Shown: positions 27,922 through 37,405, numbered from the stretch's first letter. The stretch: DNA of 64,000 nucleotides from Microbacterium sp. (GCA_019510305.1 JAEKKN010000032.1:1-64000); one strand, 5' to 3'. Numbers and translations are program-made. Notes: generated from the sequence alone by a model not told the origin.

Positions 27922-28812
27922 TCAGAGGCCGAGTCGATCGAGACGTTCTTCGAACCGGATCTGCACATCCTCGGGTTCGTCATCCGCCGACTCGGTCCAG
28001 ATCGCGTCGAGCTCCTTCTGCACCGACTCGGGGAGCGCGGCGAACTTCCGGTCCCACGCGGCGATCGGAGTCCAGTAGCCGACGACCTTGAACCTGGTCG
28101 GAGGCAAGGCGAGCTCCTTGCGCAGGTACTTCCGCACATCCCGCAGGGCGACGGTCTCGCCGGCGACCCACACGTATCCCTCGTCGAGCGGGAGCCGGTC
28201 ATCGACGATTCCTCGAACGAGCTGGCCGAGCGCGCTCGGACCGCGACCGTTGCCGCCGATGAGCCAGGTGACCTCGACATCGGCGCCGACCTCGAACGGC
28301 ATCCGGTCGTCTTCGTGAGGAACTTCGAGCAGTACCCGGGTGCGCACACCTGACGGCGCCTTCGCAGCGATCCGGGCAGCCGCGGGCAGACCCGTGAGGT
28401 CGGCGACCAGCACCTGCCACGTGATGTCGGCGGGCGGCGAGTACAGGCCGGTCGGAGAGTTCAGCCCGAGCACGTGGCCCGGTTCCGCGCGTGCCGCCCA
28501 GGGGCCCGCGACGCCGGCCTCGTGCAGCACGAAGTCGATATCGAGCTCGCCGGCCTCCGGCCGCACCGCTCTGATCGTGTACGTGCGCATCGGCGCCTCG
28601 GGCGCACCTTCCGGCGTCTCCCACCAGTCGCCGGCGGGCACCGGCAGCGAGACATCGGCAGGGTCGTCGCCGTGCGGGAAGAACACGCGCACGTATTCGT
28701 CCCCGATACCGGTGCTGAGGAAGTCCTCGACCCCTGGGCCTGCGAGCGTCACCCGGGTCAGGCTCGGCGTGAGAGCGGTGGTGCTGCGGACGATGCCGCG
28801 GTGGATGTTCAC
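27922..28812 (-). CDS. siderophore-interacting protein (FAD-dependent ferric-siderophore reductase)
   Basis: The 296-residue protein has the SIP/ViuB arrangement: an FAD-binding barrel with EYVRVFFPHG and PMRTYTIRAV (the R-x-Y-T flavin motif), WAARAEPGHVLGLNSPTG, and a C-terminal NAD(P)H-binding half with VADLTGLPAAARIA and WVAGETVALRDVRKYLRKEL. Such enzymes reduce iron in imported siderophores. GTG start overlaps the exporter-fold ABC gene by 4 bases, so it ends the iron operon. In mycobacterial IrtA the same domain is fused to the transporter; here it is separate. Confidence 0.93.
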   Translation of the reverse strand: MNIHRGIVRSTTALTPSLTRVTLAGPGVEDFLSTGIGDEYVRVFFPHGDDPADVSLPVPAGDWWETPEGAPEAPMRTYTIRAVRPEAGELDIDFVLHEAGVAGPWAARAEPGHVLGLNSPTGLYSPPADITWQVLVADLTGLPAAARIAAKAPSGVRTRVLLEVPHEDDRMPFEVGADVEVTWLIGGNGRGPSALGQLVRGIVDDRLPLDEGYVWVAGETVALRDVRKYLRKELALPPTRFKVVGYWTPIAAWDRKFAALPESVQKELDAIWTESADDEPEDVQIRFEERLDRLGL

Positions 28813-30620
28813 GGGTTCTCCGTCTCTTCGGGCTCGTGCGGAGTCCGAGTCTGGGTCGGGTGGGCGGACGTGTCCTGAGTCTGGGTGAGCCAGGAGCGCC
28901 GGTAGGGGCCGTCGGCCGCGACGAGCTGCTCATGCGTGCCGCGCTGGGTCGCCCTGCCGTCGGCGAAGACCACGATCTGCTCGGCCGTGGACGCCTGCTG
29001 CAACTGGTGTGCGATGAGGATCGCGGTGCGTCCGGAACGCAGCGTCGTGATGGCGTCTTCGACTGCGTCGCGGTGGTGAAGGCCGACATCGGCAGTGGGT
29101 TCGTCGAGGATCACCACCGCGGGGTCCGCGAGCAGCGCACGCGCGATCGCGAGCTGCTGGATGCGCCCCTCGTCCCAGGAGGTGATCGCGTCATCGGACG
29201 GATGCCGTTCGTCGTCGTTCTCCTGGGTCATCGCGTCGATGGCCCAGTCAGCGCCGACTGCGTGCAGCACGGCGACCATCTCGTCGTCGCTCGCGTCGGG
29301 GGCGGCCAGCCGGAGGTTGTCCGCGATCGTGCCGCGGAACTGGTGCACCTCTTGCGAGATGTAGTACGGAATCGCTCCGGAGGAGATGTGCACGCTGCCC
29401 GATGTCGGCGGGTGATGTCCTGCGACGACACGCGCGAGCGTGCTCTTGCCGGATCCTGAGCTGCCGACCAATGCGGTGGTCGTCCCCGGGTCGACGGTGA
29501 GCGTGACCTCGGCGATCCCGCGGCCCGTCGTCGGGTAGAGGAACGTGACGTCGTGAACTTCGATCTCGGCGGACACGGGCCGGGCGGCATCCAGTTCCTG
29601 GGCGTGGGCCTCCTGCGAGACCAGGTCGATCACACCGACGAGCCTCGCGAGGCCGATCGTCGCGCGCTGGATGTCATCGAGCCCGAAGATCAGTTGACCG
29701 ATCGGACCGAACAGGCGGTGGAAAAGCAGTGCGGCCGTCGTGACCATGCCCACGGTGACGGCTCCGGCCGACTGCAGCAGGAAGCCGGTCGCCAGGATGG
29801 CCGACAGCCCGACGAGCTCGCCGCCGTTGACCCAGCGGAAGAGCCGGTTCGTCAGCTGCACTCCCTCGATCTGCATGCGGATCGACCCTTCTGCGCGCTC
29901 TCGCACACGGTCGAGCGCGTGCTCCTGCTCGTTGAACGCGGTGAGGGTCTCGATGCCCTCGACGGCTTCCAGCACCGCCTGGCTTCGAGCGGCCTCACGC
30001 ACCCGCACTTCGCGGAAGACCACACGCGACCGCCGCAGGAACGCCCGGGTGGCGAGGATGTAGCACGGAGCCGAGGCGAGCCCGGCGAGGGCGAGCCAAG
30101 GGTCGAGCGCCGCCAGGGCCGCCGCGGACACCGCGATCGCGAATCCGGCGGACAGCAGGGTCGGCGCGACGTTTCCGCCGGCTTCGGCCACAGCATCCAC
30201 GTCGCCGGTCACACGCGACAGCAGATCGGCGCTCTCGCCGTCATCGACGGAGCTGACCGGCAGTCGCATGGCCGAGGCGAACACGTCTTCGCGGAGATTC
30301 GCGAGCGCGTCTTGCACGAGCCCGGTGAGCGCGCGGTTCGCCCACAGCATCGTGACGGTCGCTCCGATGGCGCCGGCTCCCGCTGCGGCGACCCATCCTG
30401 CGATGGCAGGGAACCCGGCGTCGGTCGTGACGGCGTCGACGATGCGCCCGAGGCAGGCGGGCATCACGATGCCGAGAGCGGATGCCGCGAGGAAGAGCAC
30501 TCCCACCACTGCGGTGCGGCCAGGACGCCGTCGCATCAACGCACCGACTGCTGCGCGCACTCGAGCGCTCGAGGCGATGGGGAGCAGCGTGCTGCGCGAG
30601 GAGTCAGTCATCTCGGGCAT
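28809..30620 (-). CDS. exporter-fold ABC transporter subunit with intact Walker A, degenerate signature
   Basis: The 603-residue protein has six membrane helices (residues ~30-330) and one ATPase domain. Walker A VGSSGSGKSTLARVV is intact, as are Walker B VVILDEPTADV and switch His in LIAHQLQ. The signature that should be LSGGQ reads WDEGRIQQLAIARAL. It partners with the next gene, whose defects are complementary. Location between FecCD-type genes and a siderophore reductase suggests it moves siderophores like IrtAB/YbtPQ. It overlaps SIP by 4 bases and its start overlaps the preceding gene by about 17 bases. Confidence 0.88.
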   Translation of the reverse strand: MPEMTDSSRSTLLPIASSARVRAAVGALMRRRPGRTAVVGVLFLAASALGIVMPACLGRIVDAVTTDAGFPAIAGWVAAAGAGAIGATVTMLWANRALTGLVQDALANLREDVFASAMRLPVSSVDDGESADLLSRVTGDVDAVAEAGGNVAPTLLSAGFAIAVSAAALAALDPWLALAGLASAPCYILATRAFLRRSRVVFREVRVREAARSQAVLEAVEGIETLTAFNEQEHALDRVRERAEGSIRMQIEGVQLTNRLFRWVNGGELVGLSAILATGFLLQSAGAVTVGMVTTAALLFHRLFGPIGQLIFGLDDIQRATIGLARLVGVIDLVSQEAHAQELDAARPVSAEIEVHDVTFLYPTTGRGIAEVTLTVDPGTTTALVGSSGSGKSTLARVVAGHHPPTSGSVHISSGAIPYYISQEVHQFRGTIADNLRLAAPDASDDEMVAVLHAVGADWAIDAMTQENDDERHPSDDAITSWDEGRIQQLAIARALLADPAVVILDEPTADVGLHHRDAVEDAITTLRSGRTAILIAHQLQQASTAEQIVVFADGRATQRGTHEQLVAADGPYRRSWLTQTQDTSAHPTQTRTPHEPEETENP

Positions 30621-32247
30621 CCGATCCGGCAGCAGGGAGGTCGATGACCCGGTCGCAGGCGCTGAGCAGCAGAGGCGAGCTGGTGATCACGATCGTGGTC
30701 GCGGTGTGGTTCGCGAGGGCGCGGGCGATGTGCGCCTCGGTGATGGCGTCGACGGCCGAGGTGGGTTCATCCAGCACGAGCACGTCGGCATTCGAGTGCA
30801 GGCCCCTGGCGATGCCGATGCGCTGGCGCTGCCCACCCGAGAGCCGCCGTCCTGCTTCGCCGACCTGCGCCTCCCAACCACCGACCTGCTCGACCGTGTC
30901 GTGCAGCGCCGCCACCTCGACGAGCTCGTGCTCAGCGGCTGCGGCCGAGCCGCGACCGCGCACCGCCTCGAGCAGAGTGCCGCTCACGATCGTCTGGCGG
31001 TGCGGCGGGGCGACGACGCGACGACGGTACTCCACCGGGTCGAGGTGGGTGAGGTCGCGGATCGTCCCGTCGACTGCGATCGAGACCGTGCCGGGCACGG
31101 GGCGCGTGCGCAGGCCCAGCAGGCGGGACAGCGCACGCGCGGTGTCGCTGTCGGCCGGGCGGATGCCGAGCAGCTCGCCCGCCCGCACCTCGACGTGCGC
31201 CGAGTCGGCCGAGCCGGCTCGGAAAGTCAGCACGACATCGTCGGCGGATGCCGCGCGCTGCGCGCCGCCCGTGGCCGGCTCGTCGAGCAGGTCCTCTGCA
31301 TCGATGACCTCGGCGAGGCGCTTGGCGGATGCCAGCTTGTGGATCCAGTTCGAGGGGAACGACCCCGCATGCGCGAGGTAGCCGCTGATGAACTGCGCGA
31401 GTCCGAGCACCGTCACGAGTTCGCCGATGCTGATGCGCCCCTCCGCGGCGAACCACGCCGACATGCCGGCGAGCGCGGTCGTGACCACGGCGGCGAGTGT
31501 GCCGCTGACAGCCTCGGCCGCGGCCAGCGAACGACCCGCCGCTGTCGCCGCGAGCCGAGAAACATCGCTCGCGGCGACGTATCGGCGCACAGCCTCTTCA
31601 CGTGCGCCTATGCCGACGAGCACGCGGAAGCCGCTCATGAAGTCGGCCGCGACCGCACCTGCTTCGGTCGCCGCATGCTGCTCGGCGAATCCTCGACGTT
31701 CGAGCGGGCGTGAGACGACTCGCATCACGAGCATCATCGCGATCGTCGATGCGAAGACCACTAGCGTCGCGATCGGCGAGATCACGAGCATGGCCAGCGC
31801 CGCCCCGATGATCGCCGCGATCGTCGAGCACTGCTGCGCCACCGACCAGGCGACGCCGGCGACGCGATAGGTGTCGGACGTCACGAAGGTCAGCGCCTCA
31901 CCGGGGGCCACCGCCCGTCGGGAGAGGCGAGGCCGCAGCATCCGCGACAGCGTCAGGTGGCGCAGCGCCTGCTCGCCGTAGCCGTAGATCGTCACCATGA
32001 AGCGCGACGCGGACTGATAGCTCACGGTCAGCATCAGGAACGTGCCGACCAGCACCCCGAGCCAGAGAGCGAGCGCGCCGGGGTCGGCGGGGAGCACCGC
32101 GCGGTCGATCGTGGCGCCGATGATCACCGGGATCGACGCCTCGGCGAGCGAGTGGACGACGAGGAGTGCGGTGGCGGCGGTCAGCGCGAGGCCGCGTCCC
32201 TCCGAAGCGAGCGCGATCGCGAAGAGCCGCCGGGGCGTGCGCGTCAT
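30604..32247 (-). CDS. exporter-fold ABC transporter subunit with lost Walker A
   Basis: The 547-residue protein has six membrane helices then an ATPase domain in which the Walker A segment reads LGIRPADSDTARALSRLL, lacking the Gly-Lys-Ser/Thr core. The signature RLSGGQRQRIGIARGL and Walker B VLVLDEPTSAVD are intact; the switch His region reads VITSSPLLLS, with no His. It should bind but not hydrolyse at its own site and pair with the 28809-30620 subunit. The start at 32247 overlaps the FepC-type gene by 4 bases. A longer frame to 32913 is a shadow of that gene. Confidence 0.88.
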   Translation of the reverse strand: MTRTPRRLFAIALASEGRGLALTAATALLVVHSLAEASIPVIIGATIDRAVLPADPGALALWLGVLVGTFLMLTVSYQSASRFMVTIYGYGEQALRHLTLSRMLRPRLSRRAVAPGEALTFVTSDTYRVAGVAWSVAQQCSTIAAIIGAALAMLVISPIATLVVFASTIAMMLVMRVVSRPLERRGFAEQHAATEAGAVAADFMSGFRVLVGIGAREEAVRRYVAASDVSRLAATAAGRSLAAAEAVSGTLAAVVTTALAGMSAWFAAEGRISIGELVTVLGLAQFISGYLAHAGSFPSNWIHKLASAKRLAEVIDAEDLLDEPATGGAQRAASADDVVLTFRAGSADSAHVEVRAGELLGIRPADSDTARALSRLLGLRTRPVPGTVSIAVDGTIRDLTHLDPVEYRRRVVAPPHRQTIVSGTLLEAVRGRGSAAAAEHELVEVAALHDTVEQVGGWEAQVGEAGRRLSGGQRQRIGIARGLHSNADVLVLDEPTSAVDAITEAHIARALANHTATTIVITSSPLLLSACDRVIDLPAAGSDARDD

Positions 32248-33032
32248 GACGTGCGCCGGCCGAGCGGCAGCACCAGCGGGGTGCCGGACACGGGGTCGGT
32301 GATGACCTTGCAGGGCAGGTCGTACACGGCCTCGACGAGCTCGGCGGTGATGATCTCGCGCGGGTCGCCCTGTGCGACGATCCCGCCGTCGCGCATCGCC
32401 ACGAGGTGGGTCGCATAGCGGGCCGCGTGGTTCAGGTCGTGCAGCACCGCGACCAGCGTCGTGCCGTCGCGGTGCAGATCGGCGAACAGCTCCATCAGGT
32501 CGATCTGGTGGGCGATGTCGAGGAACGTCGTCGGCTCGTCGAGCAGCAGGTGCTTGGTCTGCTGGGCGAGGGCCATCGCCACCCAGACGCGCTGGCGCTG
32601 GCCGCCGGAGAGCTCGTCGACCTGGCGGCGCGACAGGTCGGTGACGCCGGTCGCGGCCATCGCCTCGGAGACCGCGCGCTCGTCGACGCTGCTCCAGGTG
32701 CGCATCGCGTTCTGGTGCGGGAACCGGCCTCGGCCCACGAGGTCGGCGACGGTGATGCCGTCGGGAGCGATCGAGGACTGGGGGAGGAGCCCCAGGCGCC
32801 GCGCAGCCTCTTTCGGCTTGTACGTCTTCAGCTCCGCGCCGTCGAGCAGCACCGCGCCGGTGTTCGGACGCAGGAGTCGCGCGAACCCGCGCAGCAGGGT
32901 CGACTTGCCACACGCGTTCGGGCCGATGACGATCGTGAACGAGTCGTCTGGAACCTCGAGCGAGAGTTCCGAGATGATGGGGGTGTCCCCGTAGCCCAGG
33001 CTGATGTCGCGGGCCAGCAGCGAAGTGGTCAT
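32244..33032 (-). CDS. iron-siderophore ABC transporter ATP-binding protein (FepC/FecE type)
   Basis: The 262-residue ATPase has Walker A GPNACGKSTLLRGF, Q-loop LLPQSS, signature LSGGQRQRVWVAMALAQ and Walker B LLLDEPTTFLDI, the last two typical of the FecE/FepC/FhuC group. It energises the two FecCD permeases. The ATG at 33032 lies 10 bases after the permease stop, with AGGAAC before it. Confidence 0.94.
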   Translation of the reverse strand: MTTSLLARDISLGYGDTPIISELSLEVPDDSFTIVIGPNACGKSTLLRGFARLLRPNTGAVLLDGAELKTYKPKEAARRLGLLPQSSIAPDGITVADLVGRGRFPHQNAMRTWSSVDERAVSEAMAATGVTDLSRRQVDELSGGQRQRVWVAMALAQQTKHLLLDEPTTFLDIAHQIDLMELFADLHRDGTTLVAVLHDLNHAARYATHLVAMRDGGIVAQGDPREIITAELVEAVYDLPCKVITDPVSGTPLVLPLGRRTS

Positions 33033-33042
33033 GGTGTTCCTT

Positions 33043-34146
33043 TCAGGCGCGGCGCGCGTACTGGGCGGCGAGCAGCCAGGCGAGATAGATGCCGCCGACC
33101 GACACGGTCACGACGCCGACCGGCACCGCGGCGAGCTGGGCGACGGCGTCGGAGACCACCACGAGCGCGGCACCGGTCAGCATCACCGGGGCGGTGCCCG
33201 TCGGCGTGTTCGAGCGGGTGAGGCGCTGTGAGATCTGGGGAGCCGCGAGCGCGATGAACGAGATCGGTCCGGCCGCCGCGGTGACGAGGGCGACCAGCGC
33301 CACGCCGAAGACCATCGCCGCGAAGCGCGTGCGTCCTGGACGGACGCCGAGGGCCGTCGCCGCATCGTCGCCCATCTCGAGCACCGGGAGGGTGCGGTTG
33401 AGCGGCAGGGCGGCGAGCGCGACCACGACGAACACGATCGCGGCCGGGATGAGCTGATCGAAGCCGAGCGAGGCGAGGGAGCCTGCGCCCCAGGTGGCCG
33501 CCATCATGGCTTTCTCGATGCTCACCGAGATCAGGATCCACGAGGTGAGCGAGCCGAGGCCGGCCGAGACGCCGATGCCGACGATGATCAGCCGGAACGA
33601 CGACATCGTGTTCTTGCTCGCGAGCAGGTAGACGAGCAGAGCCGTGATCAGGCCGCCGACCAGTGCGCCTGCCGCCTTGAACATGTACGTGTTCAGCTCG
33701 AGCACGACCATCGTCAGGGTCACGCCGAACTGCGCGCCGATGCCGAAGCCGATGATGTCGGGAGAGCCGAGCGGGTTGCGGGTGAGCGACTGGAAGATGC
33801 CGCCGGACAGCGCGAGCGCCGCACCGCACAGCACCGCAAAGAGCACCCGAGGCAACCGCCACTCGAAGACGACCTGGCGGATGTCCGGGTCGGATGCGGG
33901 GTCGACGATCGCACGGAGAACTGACGGGAAATCCACCTCGTATGCACCGATCGTCATGGAGAAGAGACCGGCGACGATGATCACAAAGACCAGCACGGCG
34001 CACACGACGACCGAGCGCACCGGGATCAGGGCGGCCAGCCGGCTCGTCTCGATGCGGAGGAGGCGGCGGCCGAAGTCGACGGGGGTGATGGCTGCCGGGT
34101 GTTCGTCGGTCGTCGGCGTGGTGACGGGACGCTGGTCGATGCTCAC
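33043..34146 (-). CDS. FecCD-family iron-siderophore permease
   Basis: The 367-residue protein has about ten membrane segments. PRVLFAVLCGAALALSGGIFQSLTRNPLGSPDIIG is the FecCD hallmark, and the coupling region near ARALG-type DAATALGVRPGR is present. It forms the channel of a siderophore importer with the next permease. The GTG at 34146 overlaps the preceding permease stop by 4 bases; an in-frame extension to 34515 is a shadow of that gene. Confidence 0.93.
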   Translation of the reverse strand: MSIDQRPVTTPTTDEHPAAITPVDFGRRLLRIETSRLAALIPVRSVVVCAVLVFVIIVAGLFSMTIGAYEVDFPSVLRAIVDPASDPDIRQVVFEWRLPRVLFAVLCGAALALSGGIFQSLTRNPLGSPDIIGFGIGAQFGVTLTMVVLELNTYMFKAAGALVGGLITALLVYLLASKNTMSSFRLIIVGIGVSAGLGSLTSWILISVSIEKAMMAATWGAGSLASLGFDQLIPAAIVFVVVALAALPLNRTLPVLEMGDDAATALGVRPGRTRFAAMVFGVALVALVTAAAGPISFIALAAPQISQRLTRSNTPTGTAPVMLTGAALVVVSDAVAQLAAVPVGVVTVSVGGIYLAWLLAAQYARRA

Positions 34147-35252
34147 AGTCCGCTCACCCGCTTGCGACGCACGAGCATGATCAGGATGGGGGCGCCGAGA
34201 AGAGCGGTGACGATACCCACGCGCAGCTCGCCGTTCGGCAGCACGACGCGGCCGAGGATGTCGGCGAGCAGGAGGAAAGCGGGGCCGACGATCATCGAAT
34301 AGGTCAGCACCCACCGCTGATCGGGGCCGGTAAACCACCGCACGACGTGGGGGATCATGAGACCGACGAAGGCGATGGGGCCGGCGGCGGCGACGCTCGT
34401 GCCGGCCAGCAGGGTGACGGCGATGATGACGAGCACGCGGGTGACGCGCACACGAGCCCCGAGCGCCTGCGCGAGATCGTCGCCGAGGGCCAGCACGTTC
34501 AGGGAACGCGCGCACAGCAGGCCGATGATGAGGCCCGCGGCGATCAGGGGCGCAGCCCAGGCGAGCTGGTCGAGCGTGCGTCCGCCGATCGAGCCGACGC
34601 CCCAGAAGCGCATGACCTGCAGAGTGCCGGCGTCGCGCAGCACGATCGCGGTCGTGAAGCCGGTGAACGCCGCACCGAGTGCGACGCCGGCAAGAGTGAG
34701 TTTCATGGGGGTGGCTCCGGATGCTCCGAACGACCCGAGCGCGTAGACGAGGAGTGTGAGCACGAGGGCGCCGCCAAGCGCGAAGGGCACGTAAGCGCCC
34801 GGCGTCGTCAGCCCGAGCACACCTACGGCAAAGGTCACGGCGAAGGATGCTCCGGCGTTGACGCCGAGGATGCCGGGATCGGCGAGCGGGTTCCGGGTGA
34901 AGGCCTGGATCAGCGCACCGCAGACCGCGAGCGCGGCGCCCACCACGATGCCGAGCAGGGTGCGGGGGACCCGCAGCTCCATCACCATCAGGTGCAGCGG
35001 ATTCTCATCGTCGTAGGAGAAGAGCGCGCTCAACACGGTCGCCGGATCGATCGCGCGGTTGCCGACCGCGAGCGATGCGATCAGAGTCAGCACGAGCACG
35101 GCTGTGGCCGCGAGGAGTCCGGCCGCGAGCGCGGCGGTGCGGCGCGGGGAGTCGTCGGCACGACCCCCCGCGCCGGTGTTCGAGACGTCGGTGCCGTCGT
35201 CCGTCGCCACCGGCGCCGGGGGTGAGGCCGACCGCGACATCTCGGAGGTCAC
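34143..35252 (-). CDS. FecCD-family iron-siderophore permease
   Basis: The 369-residue partner permease has the same family signature (PRTLLGIVVGAALAVCGALI, then QAFTRNPLADPGILG) and about ten membrane segments after a 35-residue cytoplasmic N-terminus (SASPPAPVATDDGT). The ATG at 35252 overlaps the binding-protein gene by 4 bases. The two permeases share the domain plan but are clearly diverged, suggesting a heterodimeric channel. Confidence 0.93.
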   Translation of the reverse strand: MTSEMSRSASPPAPVATDDGTDVSNTGAGGRADDSPRRTAALAAGLLAATAVLVLTLIASLAVGNRAIDPATVLSALFSYDDENPLHLMVMELRVPRTLLGIVVGAALAVCGALIQAFTRNPLADPGILGVNAGASFAVTFAVGVLGLTTPGAYVPFALGGALVLTLLVYALGSFGASGATPMKLTLAGVALGAAFTGFTTAIVLRDAGTLQVMRFWGVGSIGGRTLDQLAWAAPLIAAGLIIGLLCARSLNVLALGDDLAQALGARVRVTRVLVIIAVTLLAGTSVAAAGPIAFVGLMIPHVVRWFTGPDQRWVLTYSMIVGPAFLLLADILGRVVLPNGELRVGIVTALLGAPILIMLVRRKRVSGL

Positions 35253-36316
35253 TTCCCCGCGATCGTCGGCTCGCCCTGCAGTGCGGCTGCGAGGTCGTCG
35301 ACGTACTTGGGGAGGATGTACTTCAGCGAGAGCACGGTCGGCGCGCTGATCGCGGATGCTTCTACATCGTCGGCGTAGATCACGTACGAGCCGGCCGCGA
35401 TCGGCTCCCAGCGGGAGACGACTTTGTTCTCGACCGTGTACTCGCCCTCATCGGCGCTGCCGCCCCACGCGGCGAAGAGATCGGCCTGCACGTCGTAGAG
35501 CTTCTCCAGGCTGACGCCGGTGTACCAGTTGTCGCCCTCGGCGGTCGCGAGGAAGTCGTCCATGGCCGATGTCGAGGTGAATCCGAGGGCCTCGGTGATG
35601 CGCACGCGCGGGTCGTACTCGAGATAGACGCCAAGGTCGGTGCCGCCCTCGTTCAGGGTCAGACCCCAGACGAAGGACTTGCCGTCGAACTCGGGGTGCT
35701 CGTCGGCGAGCGTGGTGATCTGCTCCTCGGTCTCGGCGATCAGCTCCTCGGCTTTCTCGTCCTCCGACATCGCCTTGCCGATGGTGCGGGTCATGTCCTC
35801 CCACGTGCTCGGGTCCCAGGCGCGCTCGATGTAGGGGACCGTCGGTGCGATCTCGGTCAGGCGCTCGTACTGGACGTCGGTGATGCCCGAGTACAGGCTC
35901 AGGATGAGGTCGGGCTTGAGGGCCTTGATGGCCTCGTAGTTGGGGCCGTCATCGGTGAAGGGGATGATCTCGGGCAGCTCGCCGTACTCTTCGGTGACGT
36001 AGTCCTCGAACCACGGCTGGAAGCCGCTCTCGTCGGCGCCCCAGACCTCTTCCATGCCGACCGGGTTCGTGCCGAGGGCGGCGACGATGTCGGAGGTCAT
36101 CCAGCCGAGGGTCACGATGCGCTGCGGCTTCTCGGGGATCACGGTCTCGCCATGAGCGTGCTCGATCACGACGCCGCCGGCATCGGCGGAGGTCGAGACG
36201 GAATCGGCGGTGTCGGCTGATGCCGCGCACCCCGTCAGGGTGAGGGTGGCGGCGATGGCGGCAGCGACGAGCGCGGCGCCTCGACGGGTCTTCGGGCGCG
36301 CAGAAGCGTGCGTCAT
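35249..36316 (-). CDS. iron-siderophore binding lipoprotein
   Basis: The 355-residue substrate-binding protein has a lipoprotein signal (AAIAATLTLTGCAAS, Cys about residue 30) and the type III periplasmic-binding fold: PQRIVTLGWMTSDIVAALG, GPNYEAIKALKPDLILSLYS and a long backbone helix. FecB/FhuD-like. An AAGGAG ribosome site precedes ATG 36316. It heads the operon of seven genes (this to the SIP at 27922) behind the iron box. Confidence 0.93.
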   Translation of the reverse strand: MTHASARPKTRRGAALVAAAIAATLTLTGCAASADTADSVSTSADAGGVVIEHAHGETVIPEKPQRIVTLGWMTSDIVAALGTNPVGMEEVWGADESGFQPWFEDYVTEEYGELPEIIPFTDDGPNYEAIKALKPDLILSLYSGITDVQYERLTEIAPTVPYIERAWDPSTWEDMTRTIGKAMSEDEKAEELIAETEEQITTLADEHPEFDGKSFVWGLTLNEGGTDLGVYLEYDPRVRITEALGFTSTSAMDDFLATAEGDNWYTGVSLEKLYDVQADLFAAWGGSADEGEYTVENKVVSRWEPIAAGSYVIYADDVEASAISAPTVLSLKYILPKYVDDLAAALQGEPTIAGK

Positions 36317-36368
36317 GATTCTCCTTCAGAGAAAGGGGGAGGGGGTGCCGCGCCTGCGCGGCTCAAAG

Positions 36369-36387
36369 TTAGGTAAGCATGTCCTAA
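36369..36387 (-). promoter_or_regulatory. DtxR/IdeR-type iron box
   Basis: TTAGGTAAGCATGTCCTAA is a 19-base imperfect palindrome with TTAGG/CCTAA arms, close to the DtxR consensus TTAGGTTAGNCTAACCTAA. It lies 53 bases upstream of the binding-protein start. Under iron sufficiency a DtxR-type repressor would silence the operon; DtxR control is an inference. Confidence 0.75.
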
Positions 36388-36502
36388 CAGAATGATGCTA
36401 GAACGCGGATCGACCACCGAGTGTCGCCAAGCAGACGACTTATGTCGCCGAACCGACTCCACGTCGTGTTCCGAGCGGACCCCGGGCGTGTCGGCTGTCG
36501 AA

Positions 36503-37348
36503 TCAGCGCCAGTACGCCTGATGCGCAGCGTCAGCCTGCACGCGAGTGACGTACTGCCGGGGAGTGGTGCCGAACCGATCCTTGAACGCCGCAGAGAACG
36601 CGCTCGTGGTGGCGTACCCGCAGCGGTGCGCTGCCGCCCCGATCGGGGTGCCGTCGACGATCAGCCGGGCGGCGAGCGTCATGCGCACACCGGTGCGCCA
36701 CCGCCCGAACGTCATGCCGATCTCGCGCTGGAAGATGCGCAGCACGGTCCGCTCATGCAGCCCGTGCGCGAGGAACAGGTCCTGCGCGTTCAGGGGATCA
36801 CCCGGCTCGGCGAGCACGGCCTGCACGAGTGCGCTTACACGTTCGTCGGTGGGAAGAGGCACTTCGCCCCAGCCGTCGAGGGCCTCCGGAGCCGGCTGCT
36901 GCAGCATCTCGATCAGCACCGATTGGATGCGCACGCGCAGATCGGTCGGCATGTCGTTGATGCCGAGGTGCAGAAGCATCTCCTGTACGGCACGCGGCAC
37001 GAGCACCCGGCTGACGGCATCGATCGGCGCGGTGGCCGACGACGCGGGGAGGTACGTGTAGCAGCCGACCGAGTCGCGTTCGTGGTGGGCGGTATGCGGT
37101 GTGTGGGCGGGAACCCACACACCCTGGCCGGGGGCGAGCCGCCACATCGTGTCCTGAAGATGCACCCAGACAGTGCCGCGATAGCACCATGCGAGCATCG
37201 CATCGGCATGGGAGTGCGGAGGGGACAGAGGGCGGGTGCCCGTATCCTCTCCTGTCACGACTCCGGTGCCCATCAGGTACGGCGGTGCCACGGTCGACGG
37301 ATGCTCCGGGCTCGCGTCCCAGTCATCCTGTCGGTATGAGTTCATCAT
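36503..37348 (-). CDS. AraC family transcriptional regulator
   Basis: The 281-residue protein has an N-terminal cupin-like sensor (SHADAMLAWCYRGTVWVHLQD, then PGQGVWVPAHTPHT) and two C-terminal helix-turn-helix units: DLFLAHGLHERTVLRIFQRE and IGAAAHRCGYATTSAFSAAF, ending FGTTPRQYVTRV. It sits upstream of the siderophore operon on the same strand, so it may sense a siderophore or metal chelate. ATG at 37348 or 37345 (MM). Confidence 0.86.
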   Translation of the reverse strand: MMNSYRQDDWDASPEHPSTVAPPYLMGTGVVTGEDTGTRPLSPPHSHADAMLAWCYRGTVWVHLQDTMWRLAPGQGVWVPAHTPHTAHHERDSVGCYTYLPASSATAPIDAVSRVLVPRAVQEMLLHLGINDMPTDLRVRIQSVLIEMLQQPAPEALDGWGEVPLPTDERVSALVQAVLAEPGDPLNAQDLFLAHGLHERTVLRIFQREIGMTFGRWRTGVRMTLAARLIVDGTPIGAAAHRCGYATTSAFSAAFKDRFGTTPRQYVTRVQADAAHQAYWR

Positions 37349-37405
37349 GTGCTCCGGACGACCCGTCTGGGCCTGGATCGGGGCGAAAGGGTCGTCCCCG
37401 ACAGG

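Noticed and set aside
36488..36502. Additional iron box near the AraC gene
   Set aside because: No TTAGG/CCTAA arms beyond the one at 36369-36387.
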